64,000 nt of DNA from Poriferisulfidus sp963668445 (GTDB lineage Bacteria > Pseudomonadota > Gammaproteobacteria > Poriferisulfidales > Poriferisulfidaceae): contig OY764335.1 of NCBI GenBank assembly GCA_963668445.1, forward strand, positions 372,001 through 436,000, read 5' to 3'. The position numbers and the translations under genes were made by a program. The notes under the pieces were generated by a model. That model ran no database searches and was not told where the DNA came from. It saw nothing but the letters and a program-made list of their open reading frames with translations. Shown one piece after another: positions 27,444 through 36,449 of the stretch; positions within the stretch are counted from its first letter, which is position 1; each line of letters begins with the position of its first letter.

Positions 27444-29288
27444 ATGCTGTACGCCATTCGCGAGCGGGCGACCGGCTGGATCGCCTACCTCATCATCTTT
27501 CTGATCAGCATTCCCTTCGCGCTGTGGGGGATTAACGAGTATCTGGGCTTCGGCGGCGGCAGCGAGGCGGCGGAAGTCGAAGGCGTCGCGATTCCGCTGG
27601 GAGAGTTCCATCGGGCCTACCGGGCGCGGCGCGCGCAGGACGGGGACGATGAGAGCCGCAGCCTGCAGCGCGAGGTGCTCGATGAGATGATCGACCGCGA
27701 ACTGCTGCTGCAGTACATGGATCGCCAGCAGCTGGACGTGACGGATCTCGAGGTGATGGAGTCCATCCAGGCGATGGAACTGTTCAGCACGGCGGACGGC
27801 TTCGATCCGCAGCGCTATCGCAACATCCTGCGCGTCAACCAATTGACGCCCGCCGAGTTCGAGGCGCAGCAGCGCGCCTTGCTCCGCGGCTACATCCTGC
27901 AGGAGGCGCTGGAGGCGTCGGCGCTGATCACCGACACGGAGGCGCTGGAGTATCGGACGCTGCGGGCGCAGACCCGGGATTTCCGCTATTTCAGCATTCC
28001 GTACGACCGGTTCCTGGATCCGGATGCGGTCACGGAGGCGGCGATCGAGACGGCCTACCGCGAAAGCCTTGAGCGGCACGCCACGCCGGAGCGCGTACGG
28101 GTGGCGCATCTGGAATTGCGCATGGGGGGCATGGACGCGGACACGGTGCCGAGCGACGCCGATCTGCAGGCCTACCACGACGCGCATGCGATGGATTTCA
28201 TGGCGCCGGAGTTGCGCCGCCTCCGCCAGATCTTCTTCAAGCAGGCCGCCGATGCTGAAGCGCGGGCGCACGAGGCGTACCGGCAGCTGCAGGAGGGCGA
28301 GGATTTCGCTGCGCTGGCGGCGCAGCATTCGGAAGACGACCTGAGCAAGGAGCATGGCGGCGACATCGGCTGGGTGGCGCAGGAAGACCTGCAGGAAGAA
28401 CTGGGTACGCTGGTGTTCAGTCTGGAGCCGGACATCGTCAGCGAGCCGCTGACGACCGAATTGGGCACCTACCTGCTCGAGGTCGAGGAAATCCGGCCCG
28501 GCCGCTTGAAGCCGCTGGACGAGGTGCGCGAACAGGTCGAGGAACAGGCGCGCCGCCAGAATCTGGAACGGCGCTACGCGGCGGCGGCCGAGGAGCTCAG
28601 CGTCTTGGCCTACGAGAATCCGGAAAGCTTGGCGGCGGCGGCCGAACAACTGGATCTGGATGTGCAGACGACCGAACTGCTGCCGCTGGACGAATTGCCG
28701 GAAGGCGTGCTAAGCGTGCCGGCCGTGCAAGCCGCCCTGCAGCGCGACGAAGTCCGCAAGGAAGGCATGAACAGCGATCGGATCGATCTGGACGAAGGCA
28801 CGGCCGTGGTGGTGCGCGTGGACGAATACGAGCCTTCCCGGACGCGGCCGCTGGAAGAAGTGGCGGAGCGGATCCGTGAAGAACTGGCAAGGCAGGCTGC
28901 ACGGAGGGCGTTGCTGGAGCATGCAGTGGAATTGACGGAACGGCTGCGCGAGAAGCCCGACTTCGAAACGCTGGCGGTGCAGGAGGAAGTCCCGGTGACG
29001 GCCCACGACGGCGTCACCCGGAACGATCTGGATGCGGATCCGTCGGTTCTGAAGCGTGCGTTTCTGCTGGCGCATCTGGAAGGTGCGCCGGTCTTCGGCA
29101 TGGCCGTCCTGCCGGAGGCGGTGGCGGTGATTGCGCTGGATGCGGTGCATATGGAGCAGCCGGAAGAGGCGCGGGAAATAGATCGGGAAATGTTGCGTCA
29201 GCAGACGCGCAACGCGGAAACGGACGCGTTCCAGACGGCGCTGGAGGCGCGGGCGGACGTGGTCCGCTATCTCGACCGTCTGGAATAG
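27444..29288 (+). CDS. ppiD: Periplasmic folding chaperone PpiD (SurA-like, parvulin domain)
   Basis: Inner-membrane-anchored chaperone that meets newly exported proteins at the Sec translocon. The 614 residues have a short cytosolic lead, one membrane helix (about 13-31, WIAYLIIFLISIPFALWGI), SurA-N domains (40-200), one parvulin-type domain (about 225-350, RRLRQIFFKQA, GEDFAALAAQHSED, GGDIGWVAQEDL and VSEPLTTELGTYLLEVEE) and a C-terminal helical domain. The parvulin site is probably inactive, as in known PpiD. Confidence 0.93.
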   Translation: MLYAIRERATGWIAYLIIFLISIPFALWGINEYLGFGGGSEAAEVEGVAIPLGEFHRAYRARRAQDGDDESRSLQREVLDEMIDRELLLQYMDRQQLDVTDLEVMESIQAMELFSTADGFDPQRYRNILRVNQLTPAEFEAQQRALLRGYILQEALEASALITDTEALEYRTLRAQTRDFRYFSIPYDRFLDPDAVTEAAIETAYRESLERHATPERVRVAHLELRMGGMDADTVPSDADLQAYHDAHAMDFMAPELRRLRQIFFKQAADAEARAHEAYRQLQEGEDFAALAAQHSEDDLSKEHGGDIGWVAQEDLQEELGTLVFSLEPDIVSEPLTTELGTYLLEVEEIRPGRLKPLDEVREQVEEQARRQNLERRYAAAAEELSVLAYENPESLAAAAEQLDLDVQTTELLPLDELPEGVLSVPAVQAALQRDEVRKEGMNSDRIDLDEGTAVVVRVDEYEPSRTRPLEEVAERIREELARQAARRALLEHAVELTERLREKPDFETLAVQEEVPVTAHDGVTRNDLDADPSVLKRAFLLAHLEGAPVFGMAVLPEAVAVIALDAVHMEQPEEAREIDREMLRQQTRNAETDAFQTALEARADVVRYLDRLE

Positions 29289-29335
29289 GCCGCGTCGGCT
29301 GGGGCGGGCACCTCGCCGACTGGCGGGGGAGTTGG

Positions 29336-29923
29336 CTAAAACGTTTTCTCGTCGAACGTTACGGTGATGGTGCCGGATGCATAGGAGGCACTGACATAAC
29401 CCGGGATCTTCGTCAAGGCTTGGGTCAGGGGGGCTTCCACGTCGCTGGGGATTTCGAAGATGTCCAATTTCCATTCCGTGGCGCCGCTGGTCTGCGTATA
29501 GCTGGCGCTGGCGGAGCAGGTGCTATTGCTGTCCGTGGTCACCTCGTAGCCTTTTTGGGGGTTGCTGAACGGGTTGACGAACTCGCCGGCGCCATTGGAT
29601 TCGATGCTGATCTTCTGCACGAACTTGCCTTTCTCCAGCGTCACCCCGACCAGCTTGAACTTGCCTGCGTCTGTGCCTGTGCAGCTCCCGTAGTCTTTGT
29701 ATTCCACTTCGCCAAAGCGATTGGCGTGCTTGCGCATGTGCGTGGCAATCAGCGTGACTTCGTTCAGTACTTGCAGATGGCGCGGCTGCGCATTGATATG
29801 GCTCCATGCGAGCAAGGCAACCAACGAGAGCAGTCCGATGATGGAAACGACGATGGCGAGTTCGACGAGCGTGAACCCTTTTTGGGGACGGGAATTTTGC
29901 CCGTGATATTCGGATGGCATCAT
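29336..29923 (-). CDS. Prepilin-like protein, divergent pair member A
   Basis: A 195-residue protein with a 16-residue leader ending QKG before FTLVELAIVVSIIGLLSL, a class III prepilin site with Glu at +5. The C-terminal half is paralogous to the prepilin starting at 30286: NPFSNPQKGYEVTTDS, WKLDIFEIPSDVEAPL and SGTITVTFDEKTF. Two Cys (GSCTGT, STCSA) may pair. The ATG at 29923 (second ATG at 29920) follows GGAAAA; in-frame starts further upstream lack ribosome sites. It converges with ppiD. Likely a minor pilin or adhesin; no assembly genes adjoin it. Confidence 0.8.
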   Translation of the reverse strand: MMPSEYHGQNSRPQKGFTLVELAIVVSIIGLLSLVALLAWSHINAQPRHLQVLNEVTLIATHMRKHANRFGEVEYKDYGSCTGTDAGKFKLVGVTLEKGKFVQKISIESNGAGEFVNPFSNPQKGYEVTTDSNSTCSASASYTQTSGATEWKLDIFEIPSDVEAPLTQALTKIPGYVSASYASGTITVTFDEKTF

Positions 29924-30069
29924 TCGGGATTTTCCGATTGGGGGGGTGCGCTGGAAGGACATCGGGCAATCAGACGGGACATGGCGCGCACATGCGCAGT
30001 ACGGCGATGGCAGACCGTCATGCAACGGATTGCGAACGCTCGGTTGAGGCAATGCGCCGCTGGTCGATA

Positions 30070-30098
30070 GTTATACCGAAACGGCTGCAATTCGTCAA
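30070..30098 (-). promoter_or_regulatory. Sigma70 promoter for the minus-strand prepilin at 29336-29923
   Basis: On the minus strand TTGACG (30093-30098) is followed after exactly 17 bases by TATAAC (30070-30075). This is one of the best promoter matches in the window. It predicts a 5' leader of about 140 bases before the prepilin ATG. Confidence 0.65.
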
Positions 30099-30180
30099 GC
30101 ATTCGGTGAGGCCATGGTGCCGATTCGTGCGGGCATGGGGGCATTTCCGATGATTCATTGCCGTGGAGCCCCATCCCTTA

Positions 30181-30189
30181 TGCTATGCT
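30181..30189 (+). promoter_or_regulatory. Extended -10 element for the prepilin at 30286
   Basis: TGCTATGCT (30181-30189) is an extended -10 (TG, one base, TATGCT) about 97 bp before the ATG at 30286. A TTGCCG at 30158-30163 is 20 bases upstream of it, longer than ideal. The 360 bp gap between the two divergent prepilins otherwise shows no gene. Confidence 0.4.
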
Positions 30190-30285
30190 AGGCGTGGAGG
30201 ATTGATCCGCCCTGCATTCCGCTAGCTTTTCTTACGAAGCGTTTTCCGACCCGGCGTTTTTACGGGGCGTCCGCTAGGCAAGACG

Positions 30286-30963
30286 ATGACAAATTCCCGC
30301 TTCCAGAGAGGCTTCACGCTCATTGAATTGGGCATGGTCATCGGCGTGATCGGCCTGCTGGCGTTAGGGGTATTGTCCCTGATGTCTACGGTATTTCGCA
30401 ATGCGGACTTAAAGCGCGTTGAGGCCGACATTGGGGAGATAACGAATGCCATGTCGCGCCATGCTGCTGAGCGAGGCGGCAGGGTCGCATACAAAATTTA
30501 TGGCCAAGGCCCGGGTTGGGCCATGAGAGGCATCTCGACAAATAACTGCTCAAAAACCGAATTCAATGTGGTCGGCGTTCAGCTTCGTGTGCCGGATTTG
30601 GCGCATTCGAACTATACGGGCCGCCTCGGACAAATCAGGAAACGGAACTATCCCATCTGGGTGCATCGACTGAAGATTCCCACGGTTGCACTCAATCAGC
30701 ACACCCGCGTGTTCATCAACCCGTATAGCAAAAATAGCATCGGCTACGACATCCAAACGGATCGAAGCACTGCATGCAACCCGACGCCGCCGCCGAGTTC
30801 TCCTTATTCAATTGGACTCACCCGATGGCGCCTGTTGATCTACGAGATCCCGGCAGACTTGGAGGCGCCGCTGCGGCGCTTCGTCCATGAGATTCCGGGG
30901 TTCTCCCAATTCAATTATGCCGCCGGCACAGTCACCGTGACGTTCGATGAGCATATCAACTAA
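30286..30963 (+). CDS. Prepilin-like protein, divergent pair member B
   Basis: A 225-residue protein with a 9-residue leader (MTNSRFQRG) before FTLIELGMVIGVIGLLALGV, with Glu at +5. Its C-terminal part repeats that of the prepilin at 29336: INPYSKNSIGYDIQTDRS, WRLLIYEIPADLEAPL and AGTVTVTFDEHIN. Two Cys (NNCSKT, TACNP) may pair. Base composition is less GC-rich than the flanking genes. The pair probably arose by inverted duplication. Function as a minor pilin or pilus-borne adhesin is inferred from the leader alone. Confidence 0.8.
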   Translation: MTNSRFQRGFTLIELGMVIGVIGLLALGVLSLMSTVFRNADLKRVEADIGEITNAMSRHAAERGGRVAYKIYGQGPGWAMRGISTNNCSKTEFNVVGVQLRVPDLAHSNYTGRLGQIRKRNYPIWVHRLKIPTVALNQHTRVFINPYSKNSIGYDIQTDRSTACNPTPPPSSPYSIGLTRWRLLIYEIPADLEAPLRRFVHEIPGFSQFNYAAGTVTVTFDEHIN

Positions 30964-31210
30964 CGAGCCGCGCCCGCGCGGGTCCGGCTTATGGCGTCTC
31001 TGGGTGCCCTTCGTGCCTTGCGCAGGGCTGTCCGAAGAAGGCAGGATCCATGCATTGGGGGTGTGCGATGCCTTGCGTCGCGCACCTCGTCGCCGTACGT
31101 GTTATCATGCTTGGCCGTGCGAGAGCTTCCCGTAGCCCGGGCAGCGGTAGCAGGCGACGCGTGATGCTTTCGAAAGGCGGCAACGATCAACTTAACCGGG
31201 AGACGAAGCA

Positions 31211-32470
31211 ATGAGATTAGCGGTTCACTGGCAGATTCTGATTGCGCTGGGCTTGGCCGTGTTGGCCGGCTTGGTGCTGGAGCCGGACGGGGCGGTCGGC
31301 AGCATGGCGGTGCCGGTGCTGGACTTCGTCGGGCAGATGTTTCTCAATGCCCTGAAGATGATTATCGTGCCGTTGATCGTGGCGTCCATCATCGTGGGCA
31401 TCAGCAACTTGGGCGCAGGCGCTCTGGGCGTGCTGGGCGGCAAGACCATCGGCTACTATCTCGTGACCAGCGGCCTTGCGATCACGGCGGGCCTGCTGCT
31501 GGTGAATGCCGTCGAACCGGGCATCACTTCGGGCGGGGTGCCGGCCAAGGAGGTGCTGGGCCTGCATGCGGATACGGGGACGATTGCGGACAAGGTGGCG
31601 GGCCGCAGCGGCGCGGACGTGGTGGCGGTATTCCTGCGCATGATTCCGCCCAACATCGTGGCGGCGGCGGCCAACGGGCAGATGCTGGGGCTGATTTTCT
31701 TCAGTCTGCTGTTCGGCTATTTCATGGAGCGCGTCATCAGGCAGGGGCGGGACACGCTGCATGCCTTCTGGGAAGGCGTGCTGGAAGTGATGATGAAGAT
31801 CACCCATCTGATCATGCGCTTCGCGCCGATCGGCGTGTTCGCTCTGGTGGGCAAAGTGGTCATCATTTCGGGCGTCGAGGTGTTCATCCCGCTGGCGGCG
31901 TTCTTCTTCACGGTACTGGGGGCGTTGGCGTTGCACATGTTCGTGATTCTGCCGCTGCTGATGCGCGGTTTCGGCATCAATCCGCTGAAGCACTTCCGCG
32001 CCATGCTGGCGGCGCTGCTGACGGCGTTCTCGACCAGTTCGTCGGCGGCGACGCTGCCGGTGACGCTGTCGTGCGTCAAGGATCGCGCCGGCGTGTCCAA
32101 TCGGGTTGGCAGCTTCGTGCTGCCGCTGGGCGCTACGGTGAACATGGACGGCACGGCGCTGTACGAATGCGTGGCGGTGCTGTTCCTAGCGCAGGCTTAC
32201 GGCTTGGACCTGAGCGTGGCGCAGCAGATGATGGTGGTGGCGCTGGCACTTCTGACTTCGGTCGGCGTAGCGGGCATTCCATCCGCCAGTCTGGTCGCGA
32301 TCGTGCTGATCCTCGGCGTGATCGGTCTGCCGGCGGAGGCGGTCGGGCTGATTCTGGCCGTGGACCGCTTGCTGGACATGTGCCGCACGGCCGTCAATGT
32401 GTTCGGCGACTCCAGCGGCGCTGTGGTGATTGCCCGCAGCGAGGGCGAGGAAACGACGGTTCGCGCCTAA
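31211..32470 (+). CDS. Dicarboxylate/amino acid:cation symporter (DAACS family)
   Basis: Inner-membrane symporter of the GltP/DctA/GltPh family, taking up C4-dicarboxylates or acidic amino acids with protons or sodium. The 419 residues show the family motifs: LKMIIVPLIVASIIVGI, the re-entrant serine loop TAFSTSSSAATLPVTL, VLPLGATVNMDGTALYE and VGVAGIPSASLVAIVLIL, and AVDRLLDMCRTAVNVFGD near the end. The substrate cannot be read with confidence. The last three bases overlap the fabI stop on the other strand. Confidence 0.93.
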   Translation: MRLAVHWQILIALGLAVLAGLVLEPDGAVGSMAVPVLDFVGQMFLNALKMIIVPLIVASIIVGISNLGAGALGVLGGKTIGYYLVTSGLAITAGLLLVNAVEPGITSGGVPAKEVLGLHADTGTIADKVAGRSGADVVAVFLRMIPPNIVAAAANGQMLGLIFFSLLFGYFMERVIRQGRDTLHAFWEGVLEVMMKITHLIMRFAPIGVFALVGKVVIISGVEVFIPLAAFFFTVLGALALHMFVILPLLMRGFGINPLKHFRAMLAALLTAFSTSSSAATLPVTLSCVKDRAGVSNRVGSFVLPLGATVNMDGTALYECVAVLFLAQAYGLDLSVAQQMMVVALALLTSVGVAGIPSASLVAIVLILGVIGLPAEAVGLILAVDRLLDMCRTAVNVFGDSSGAVVIARSEGEETTVRA

Positions 32471-33258
32471 CTACTCTCGAAGTCCGTCATGCCGACGGTG
32501 CTGTAGCCGGCATCGACGTACGTGATCTCGCCGGTGATGGCACCGGCGAGGTCGGAGCACAGGAACGCGGCCGCATGGCCGACATCCTTAATGGTGACAT
32601 TGCGGCGCAGCGGCGCGTTGCGCGCGACATGCTCCAACATCATCCGGAAATTTCCGATGCCGGCGGCCGCCAGCGTCTTGATCGGCCCGGCCGAAATCCC
32701 GTTGACCCGTATCTGTTCCGGTCCCAGCGCATAGGCGAGGTAGCGCACATTGGCTTCCAAGCTCGCTTTGGCCAGACCCATGACGTTGTAGTTCGGCATG
32801 CTGCGCATGGCGCCGAGATACGTCAGTGCCATGATGGCCGAGGGATGTTCGCGCATGAGGGGGCGGGCGGCGCGGGCCAGAGCCGTCAGGCTGTAGCTGC
32901 TGATGTCGTGCGCCATGCCGAAGGCTTCGCGGGACGTATTGGCGCAGAAGTCGCCTTCCAGAGCCTCCCGCGGCGCGTAGGCGATGCTGTGCACGAGAAT
33001 GTCGAGTTGCGGCCAGTGTGCTCCAAGTTCCTGGAACGTCGCTTCGACCTGCGCGTCGTCGCCGACGTCGCAGGGCAGCACCAGTTCGCTGCCGCAATTT
33101 GCGGCCATGTCCGCGACCCGCGGCTGCAGGCGTTCGTTCTGGCACGTGAAGGCCAATTCCGCGCCTTGCGCATGCATGCATTCGGCGATGCCCCATGCAA
33201 TCGAGCGCGTACTGGCGACGCCGGTGATCAGGGCTTTTTTGCCGTCCAGAAATCCCAT
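32467..33258 (-). CDS. fabI: Enoyl-[acyl-carrier-protein] reductase (NADH), FabI
   Basis: Reduces trans-2-enoyl-ACP in the last step of each fatty-acid elongation round; the triclosan and isoniazid-class target. The 263-residue protein starts MGFLDGKKALITGVAS, with nucleotide-binding GVASTRSIAWGIA, and has the active-site residues Tyr147, Tyr157 and Lys164 (NYNVMGLAKAS), one higher than E. coli. The ATG at 33258 follows AAGGAC; longer starts upstream do not fit the family. It converges tail-to-tail with the symporter gene, stop codons overlapping in CTAA. Confidence 0.96.
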   Translation of the reverse strand: MGFLDGKKALITGVASTRSIAWGIAECMHAQGAELAFTCQNERLQPRVADMAANCGSELVLPCDVGDDAQVEATFQELGAHWPQLDILVHSIAYAPREALEGDFCANTSREAFGMAHDISSYSLTALARAARPLMREHPSAIMALTYLGAMRSMPNYNVMGLAKASLEANVRYLAYALGPEQIRVNGISAGPIKTLAAAGIGNFRMMLEHVARNAPLRRNVTIKDVGHAAAFLCSDLAGAITGEITYVDAGYSTVGMTDFESS

Positions 33259-33343
33259 CGGATATGCGTCCTTGTACAATGACTGCGCCACTTCCATTAT
33301 AACGAAGCCCCGGTTCGTGACCCCGATTCGATGCCGCGATGTG

Positions 33344-35473
33344 ATGCGCTGGACAGGGGGCGCGTGCGTTCTGGCATGGACGGCGGGCTGCGACGGTCCT
33401 TGGAACAGTCCGTACGTGGCGGAGGCCGAAGCCGAACAGGCCATGCACTCCTCGTTCAGCGACCGCCCGCAGTTCATGGATCCGGCGCGGTCCTATAGTT
33501 CGACCGCCTACAAGTTCATCCAGCAGATTTACGAGCCGCCGCTGGCGTACCATTACCTGAAGCGTCCGTTCGAACTGGAGCCGCTGTCGGCCGCCCGCAT
33601 GCCGCAGGTTCGGCTGCTGGATGCTGAGGGCCGCGAACTGCCGCCGGGTACGCCGGCCGAGCAGGTTGCGTACAGCGAGTATCTGATCGAGGTGCGGCCG
33701 GGCATCCGCTACCAGCCGCATCCGGCGCTGGCGCGCCTCGAAGACGGTGCCTATCGCTACCATGCCTTGACGGAGGCGGATCTCGCCGCGGTCGACACCT
33801 TGCGGGACTTCCCGCATACGGGGACGCGCGAATTGGTGGCGGCGGACTTCGTGCATGAGATCAAGCGCATGGCGGACCCGCGCCGGCATTGCCCGATCGC
33901 GGGCATCATGGCGGAATACATCGTCGGGTTCACGGAATTTCGCGAACAGATCAAGGCGGAAGAGGATGCGTCGTTCGATTTGCGCGATCGGGTGCTGGAA
34001 GGCGTGCGCGCGGAATCGCGCTATCGCTACCGGATTCGCCTGCGCGGCGTGTACCCCCAATTCGTGTACTGGCTGGCCATGCCGTTCTTCGCGCCAGTGC
34101 CGTGGGAGGCCGATGCCTTCTACGAGCAGCCGGGCATGGCGAAGCGCAACCTGAACCTGAACTGGCATCCACTGGGCACCGGGCCGTACATGCTGACGGA
34201 GAACAACCCGAACCTGCGCATGGTGCTGGAGCGCAACCCGAACTTCCGGGGGCAGCCGTATCCGCGCGAGGGCGAGCCGGGCGATGCCGAGCAGGGCCTG
34301 CTGCAGGATGCCGGGCGTGTCATGCCGTTTCTGGACCGGGCGGTGTACAGCCTCGAGAAGGAGAGCATCCCGCGCTGGAGCAAGTTCCTGCAAGGCTACT
34401 ACGACCGTTCCGGCATCGGTTCGGACAGTTTCGACCAGGCCATCCAGTACGGCGGCGGCGGGGAGGCGGAGTTGACGGAGGAAATGGCGGCGAAAGGCAT
34501 CCGATTGCAGACGACGGTGTCGCCGACCAGCTATTACATGGGCTTCAACATGCGGGATCCGGTCGTCGGCGGCGACAGCGAGCGCAGCCGGCTTCTGCGC
34601 TTGGCCATTTCGGTCGCAGTCGATTACGAAGAGAACATTGCGATCTTCAACAACGGACGGGGCATTCCGGCGCAAAGCCCCTTGCCGCCGCAGATATTCG
34701 GCGTGCGCGAAGGGGCGGCGGGCATCAACCCGTACGTGTACCGATGGCAGGATGGCCGGGCTGTACGGCACGGCATTGAGAAGGGCCGGGAATTGCTGCG
34801 CCAGGCCGGCTATCCGGGCGGCATCGATCAGGAGACCGGTACGCCGCTGACGCTGTATTACGAGGCGGTCGGCGCCGGGCCGGATGCAAAAGCGTCGCTC
34901 AACTGGCTGCGCAAGCAATTCGCCAAGCTGGACATCCAGCTGGTGGTGCGGGCCACGGACTACAACCGCTTTCGAGAAAAGATGCGCAAGGGCACGGGCC
35001 AGATCTTCCAATGGGGCTGGCATGCGGACTACCCGGACCCGGAGAACTTCCTGTTTCTGCTGTACGGGCCCAATGCGCAGGTGGACAGCGGCGGCCCGAA
35101 CACGGCCAACTACAGCAACCCGGAATACGATGCGCTGTTCGCGCAGATGAAGAACATCCCGAACGGTTCGGAGCGCCAGCGAATCATCGACCGCATGCTG
35201 GAGATCCTGCGGCACGATGCCCCCTGGGCCTGGGGCTACCACCCGGTCAGTTACGTGCTGTCGCATCAGTGGATGCAGAATCTCAAGCCGAGCGACCTGT
35301 CTTACAACACGCTCAAATACCAGCGCGTGGATGCTGCCGCCAGAAGCGCCGCAGTCGCATCCTGGAACCCCCCGACGGTTTGGCCGCTGTGGGCCGGCGC
35401 GGGCGTGCTGGCGCTGCTGATCGCCCCGGCCGTGGCCGGCTTCGTACGTTGCGAACGGAGGCGCGGACGATGA
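33344..35473 (+). CDS. Peptide/nickel-type ABC transporter solute-binding protein (family 5), C-terminally anchored
   Basis: Extracytoplasmic binding protein of a YejABEF/Opp-like importer. The ~710 residues begin with a signal-like segment ending AWTAGC, a weak lipobox, then the family 5 fold: YEPPLAYHYLKRPFELEPL, LGTGPYMLTENNPNLRMVLE, TSYYMGFNMRDPV, GRELLRQAGYPGG, QIFQWGWHADYPDPENFLF. A hydrophobic helix near the end (WPLWAGAGVLALLIAPAVAG) followed by basic residues would anchor the C terminus, which is unusual. The start could also be GTG 33317 or GTG 33341; no ribosome site decides. It overlaps the permease gene by four bases. Confidence 0.88.
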   Translation: MRWTGGACVLAWTAGCDGPWNSPYVAEAEAEQAMHSSFSDRPQFMDPARSYSSTAYKFIQQIYEPPLAYHYLKRPFELEPLSAARMPQVRLLDAEGRELPPGTPAEQVAYSEYLIEVRPGIRYQPHPALARLEDGAYRYHALTEADLAAVDTLRDFPHTGTRELVAADFVHEIKRMADPRRHCPIAGIMAEYIVGFTEFREQIKAEEDASFDLRDRVLEGVRAESRYRYRIRLRGVYPQFVYWLAMPFFAPVPWEADAFYEQPGMAKRNLNLNWHPLGTGPYMLTENNPNLRMVLERNPNFRGQPYPREGEPGDAEQGLLQDAGRVMPFLDRAVYSLEKESIPRWSKFLQGYYDRSGIGSDSFDQAIQYGGGGEAELTEEMAAKGIRLQTTVSPTSYYMGFNMRDPVVGGDSERSRLLRLAISVAVDYEENIAIFNNGRGIPAQSPLPPQIFGVREGAAGINPYVYRWQDGRAVRHGIEKGRELLRQAGYPGGIDQETGTPLTLYYEAVGAGPDAKASLNWLRKQFAKLDIQLVVRATDYNRFREKMRKGTGQIFQWGWHADYPDPENFLFLLYGPNAQVDSGGPNTANYSNPEYDALFAQMKNIPNGSERQRIIDRMLEILRHDAPWAWGYHPVSYVLSHQWMQNLKPSDLSYNTLKYQRVDAAARSAAVASWNPPTVWPLWAGAGVLALLIAPAVAGFVRCERRRGR

Positions 35474-36447
35474 TCGCCTACATCATCCGGCGCATGCTGT
35501 ACGCCATCCCGATCCTGATCGGGGTCAACCTACTGACGTTCCTGCTGTTCTTCGTCGTCAACTCTCCGGACGAGGTCGCCCGGCTGCATCTCGGCGACAA
35601 GCATGTCACGGAGGAGCAAGTGGAGGCTTGGAAGCATGAGCGGGGCTACGACCTGCCACTGGCCTACAACGCGGAGGCGGCAGGGCTGGAGCAGGCGACG
35701 CGCACGATCTTCTTCACCAAATCGGTGCGCCTGTTCGCGTTCGACTTCGGCAACTCCGACAGCGGCCGCAACATCGGCTACGACATTCGCCAGCGCATGT
35801 GGCCGAGTTTGGCGATCGCGGTGCCGAGCCTGTTGCTCGGCCTGCTGCTCAACACCACTTTGGCGCTGATGCTGGCGTTCTTCCGTGCCAGCTATCTGGA
35901 TACGGCCGGCGTGGTGCTGTGCGTCATTCTGATGTCGGTCTCGGGGCTGTTCTACATTATCGGCGGACAGTATCTGGTCGGGAAGCTCCTGCAGCTGACG
36001 CCCATCTCCGGCTACGATACCGGGCTCAGCGCCGTGAAGTTCCTGATTCTTCCGGTCATCATAAGCGTGGTCTACGGCATCGGTTCCGGCACGCGCTGGT
36101 ACCGGACCCTGTTTCTGGAGGAGATCTCCAAGGATTACGTGCGCACGGCACGGGCGCGGGGCCTGTCCGAGCCGCGGGTGTTGTTCCGGCACGTGCTGCG
36201 CAACGCCCTGATTCCGATCCTGACGGGCATCGTGGTGCTGCTGCCGCTGCTGTTCATGGGCAGCCTGATCACCGAATCGTTCTTCGGCATTCCGGGGCTC
36301 GGCAGCTACACCATCGATGCCATCCAACGGCAGGATTTCGCCATCGTGCGGGCGATGGTGTTCCTCGGCACCGTGCTGTATATTCTGGGTCTGCTGCTGA
36401 CGGACATTTCCTACACGCTGGCCGACCCCAGGATTCGATTGCGCTGA
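35470..36447 (+). CDS. ABC transporter permease, YejB/OppB-like
   Basis: First inner-membrane permease of the peptide ABC importer. The 325 residues start MIAYIIRRMLYAIPILIGVN, a hallmark of OppB/DppB proteins, followed by a periplasmic loop and five more hydrophobic segments. The EAA loop that contacts the ATPase is at about 225-245 (KDYVRTARARGLSEPRVLFR), and the end reads ILGLLLTDISYTLADPRIRL. It overlaps the binding-protein gene (ATGA) and precedes the second permease by 2 bp. Confidence 0.93.
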   Translation: MIAYIIRRMLYAIPILIGVNLLTFLLFFVVNSPDEVARLHLGDKHVTEEQVEAWKHERGYDLPLAYNAEAAGLEQATRTIFFTKSVRLFAFDFGNSDSGRNIGYDIRQRMWPSLAIAVPSLLLGLLLNTTLALMLAFFRASYLDTAGVVLCVILMSVSGLFYIIGGQYLVGKLLQLTPISGYDTGLSAVKFLILPVIISVVYGIGSGTRWYRTLFLEEISKDYVRTARARGLSEPRVLFRHVLRNALIPILTGIVVLLPLLFMGSLITESFFGIPGLGSYTIDAIQRQDFAIVRAMVFLGTVLYILGLLLTDISYTLADPRIRLR

Positions 36448-36449
36448 TC

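Noticed and set aside
32588..35266. Long minus-strand open frame opposite the binding-protein gene and inside fabI
   Set aside because: Composition is that of an antisense shadow; it overlaps two clear genes and has no motifs.
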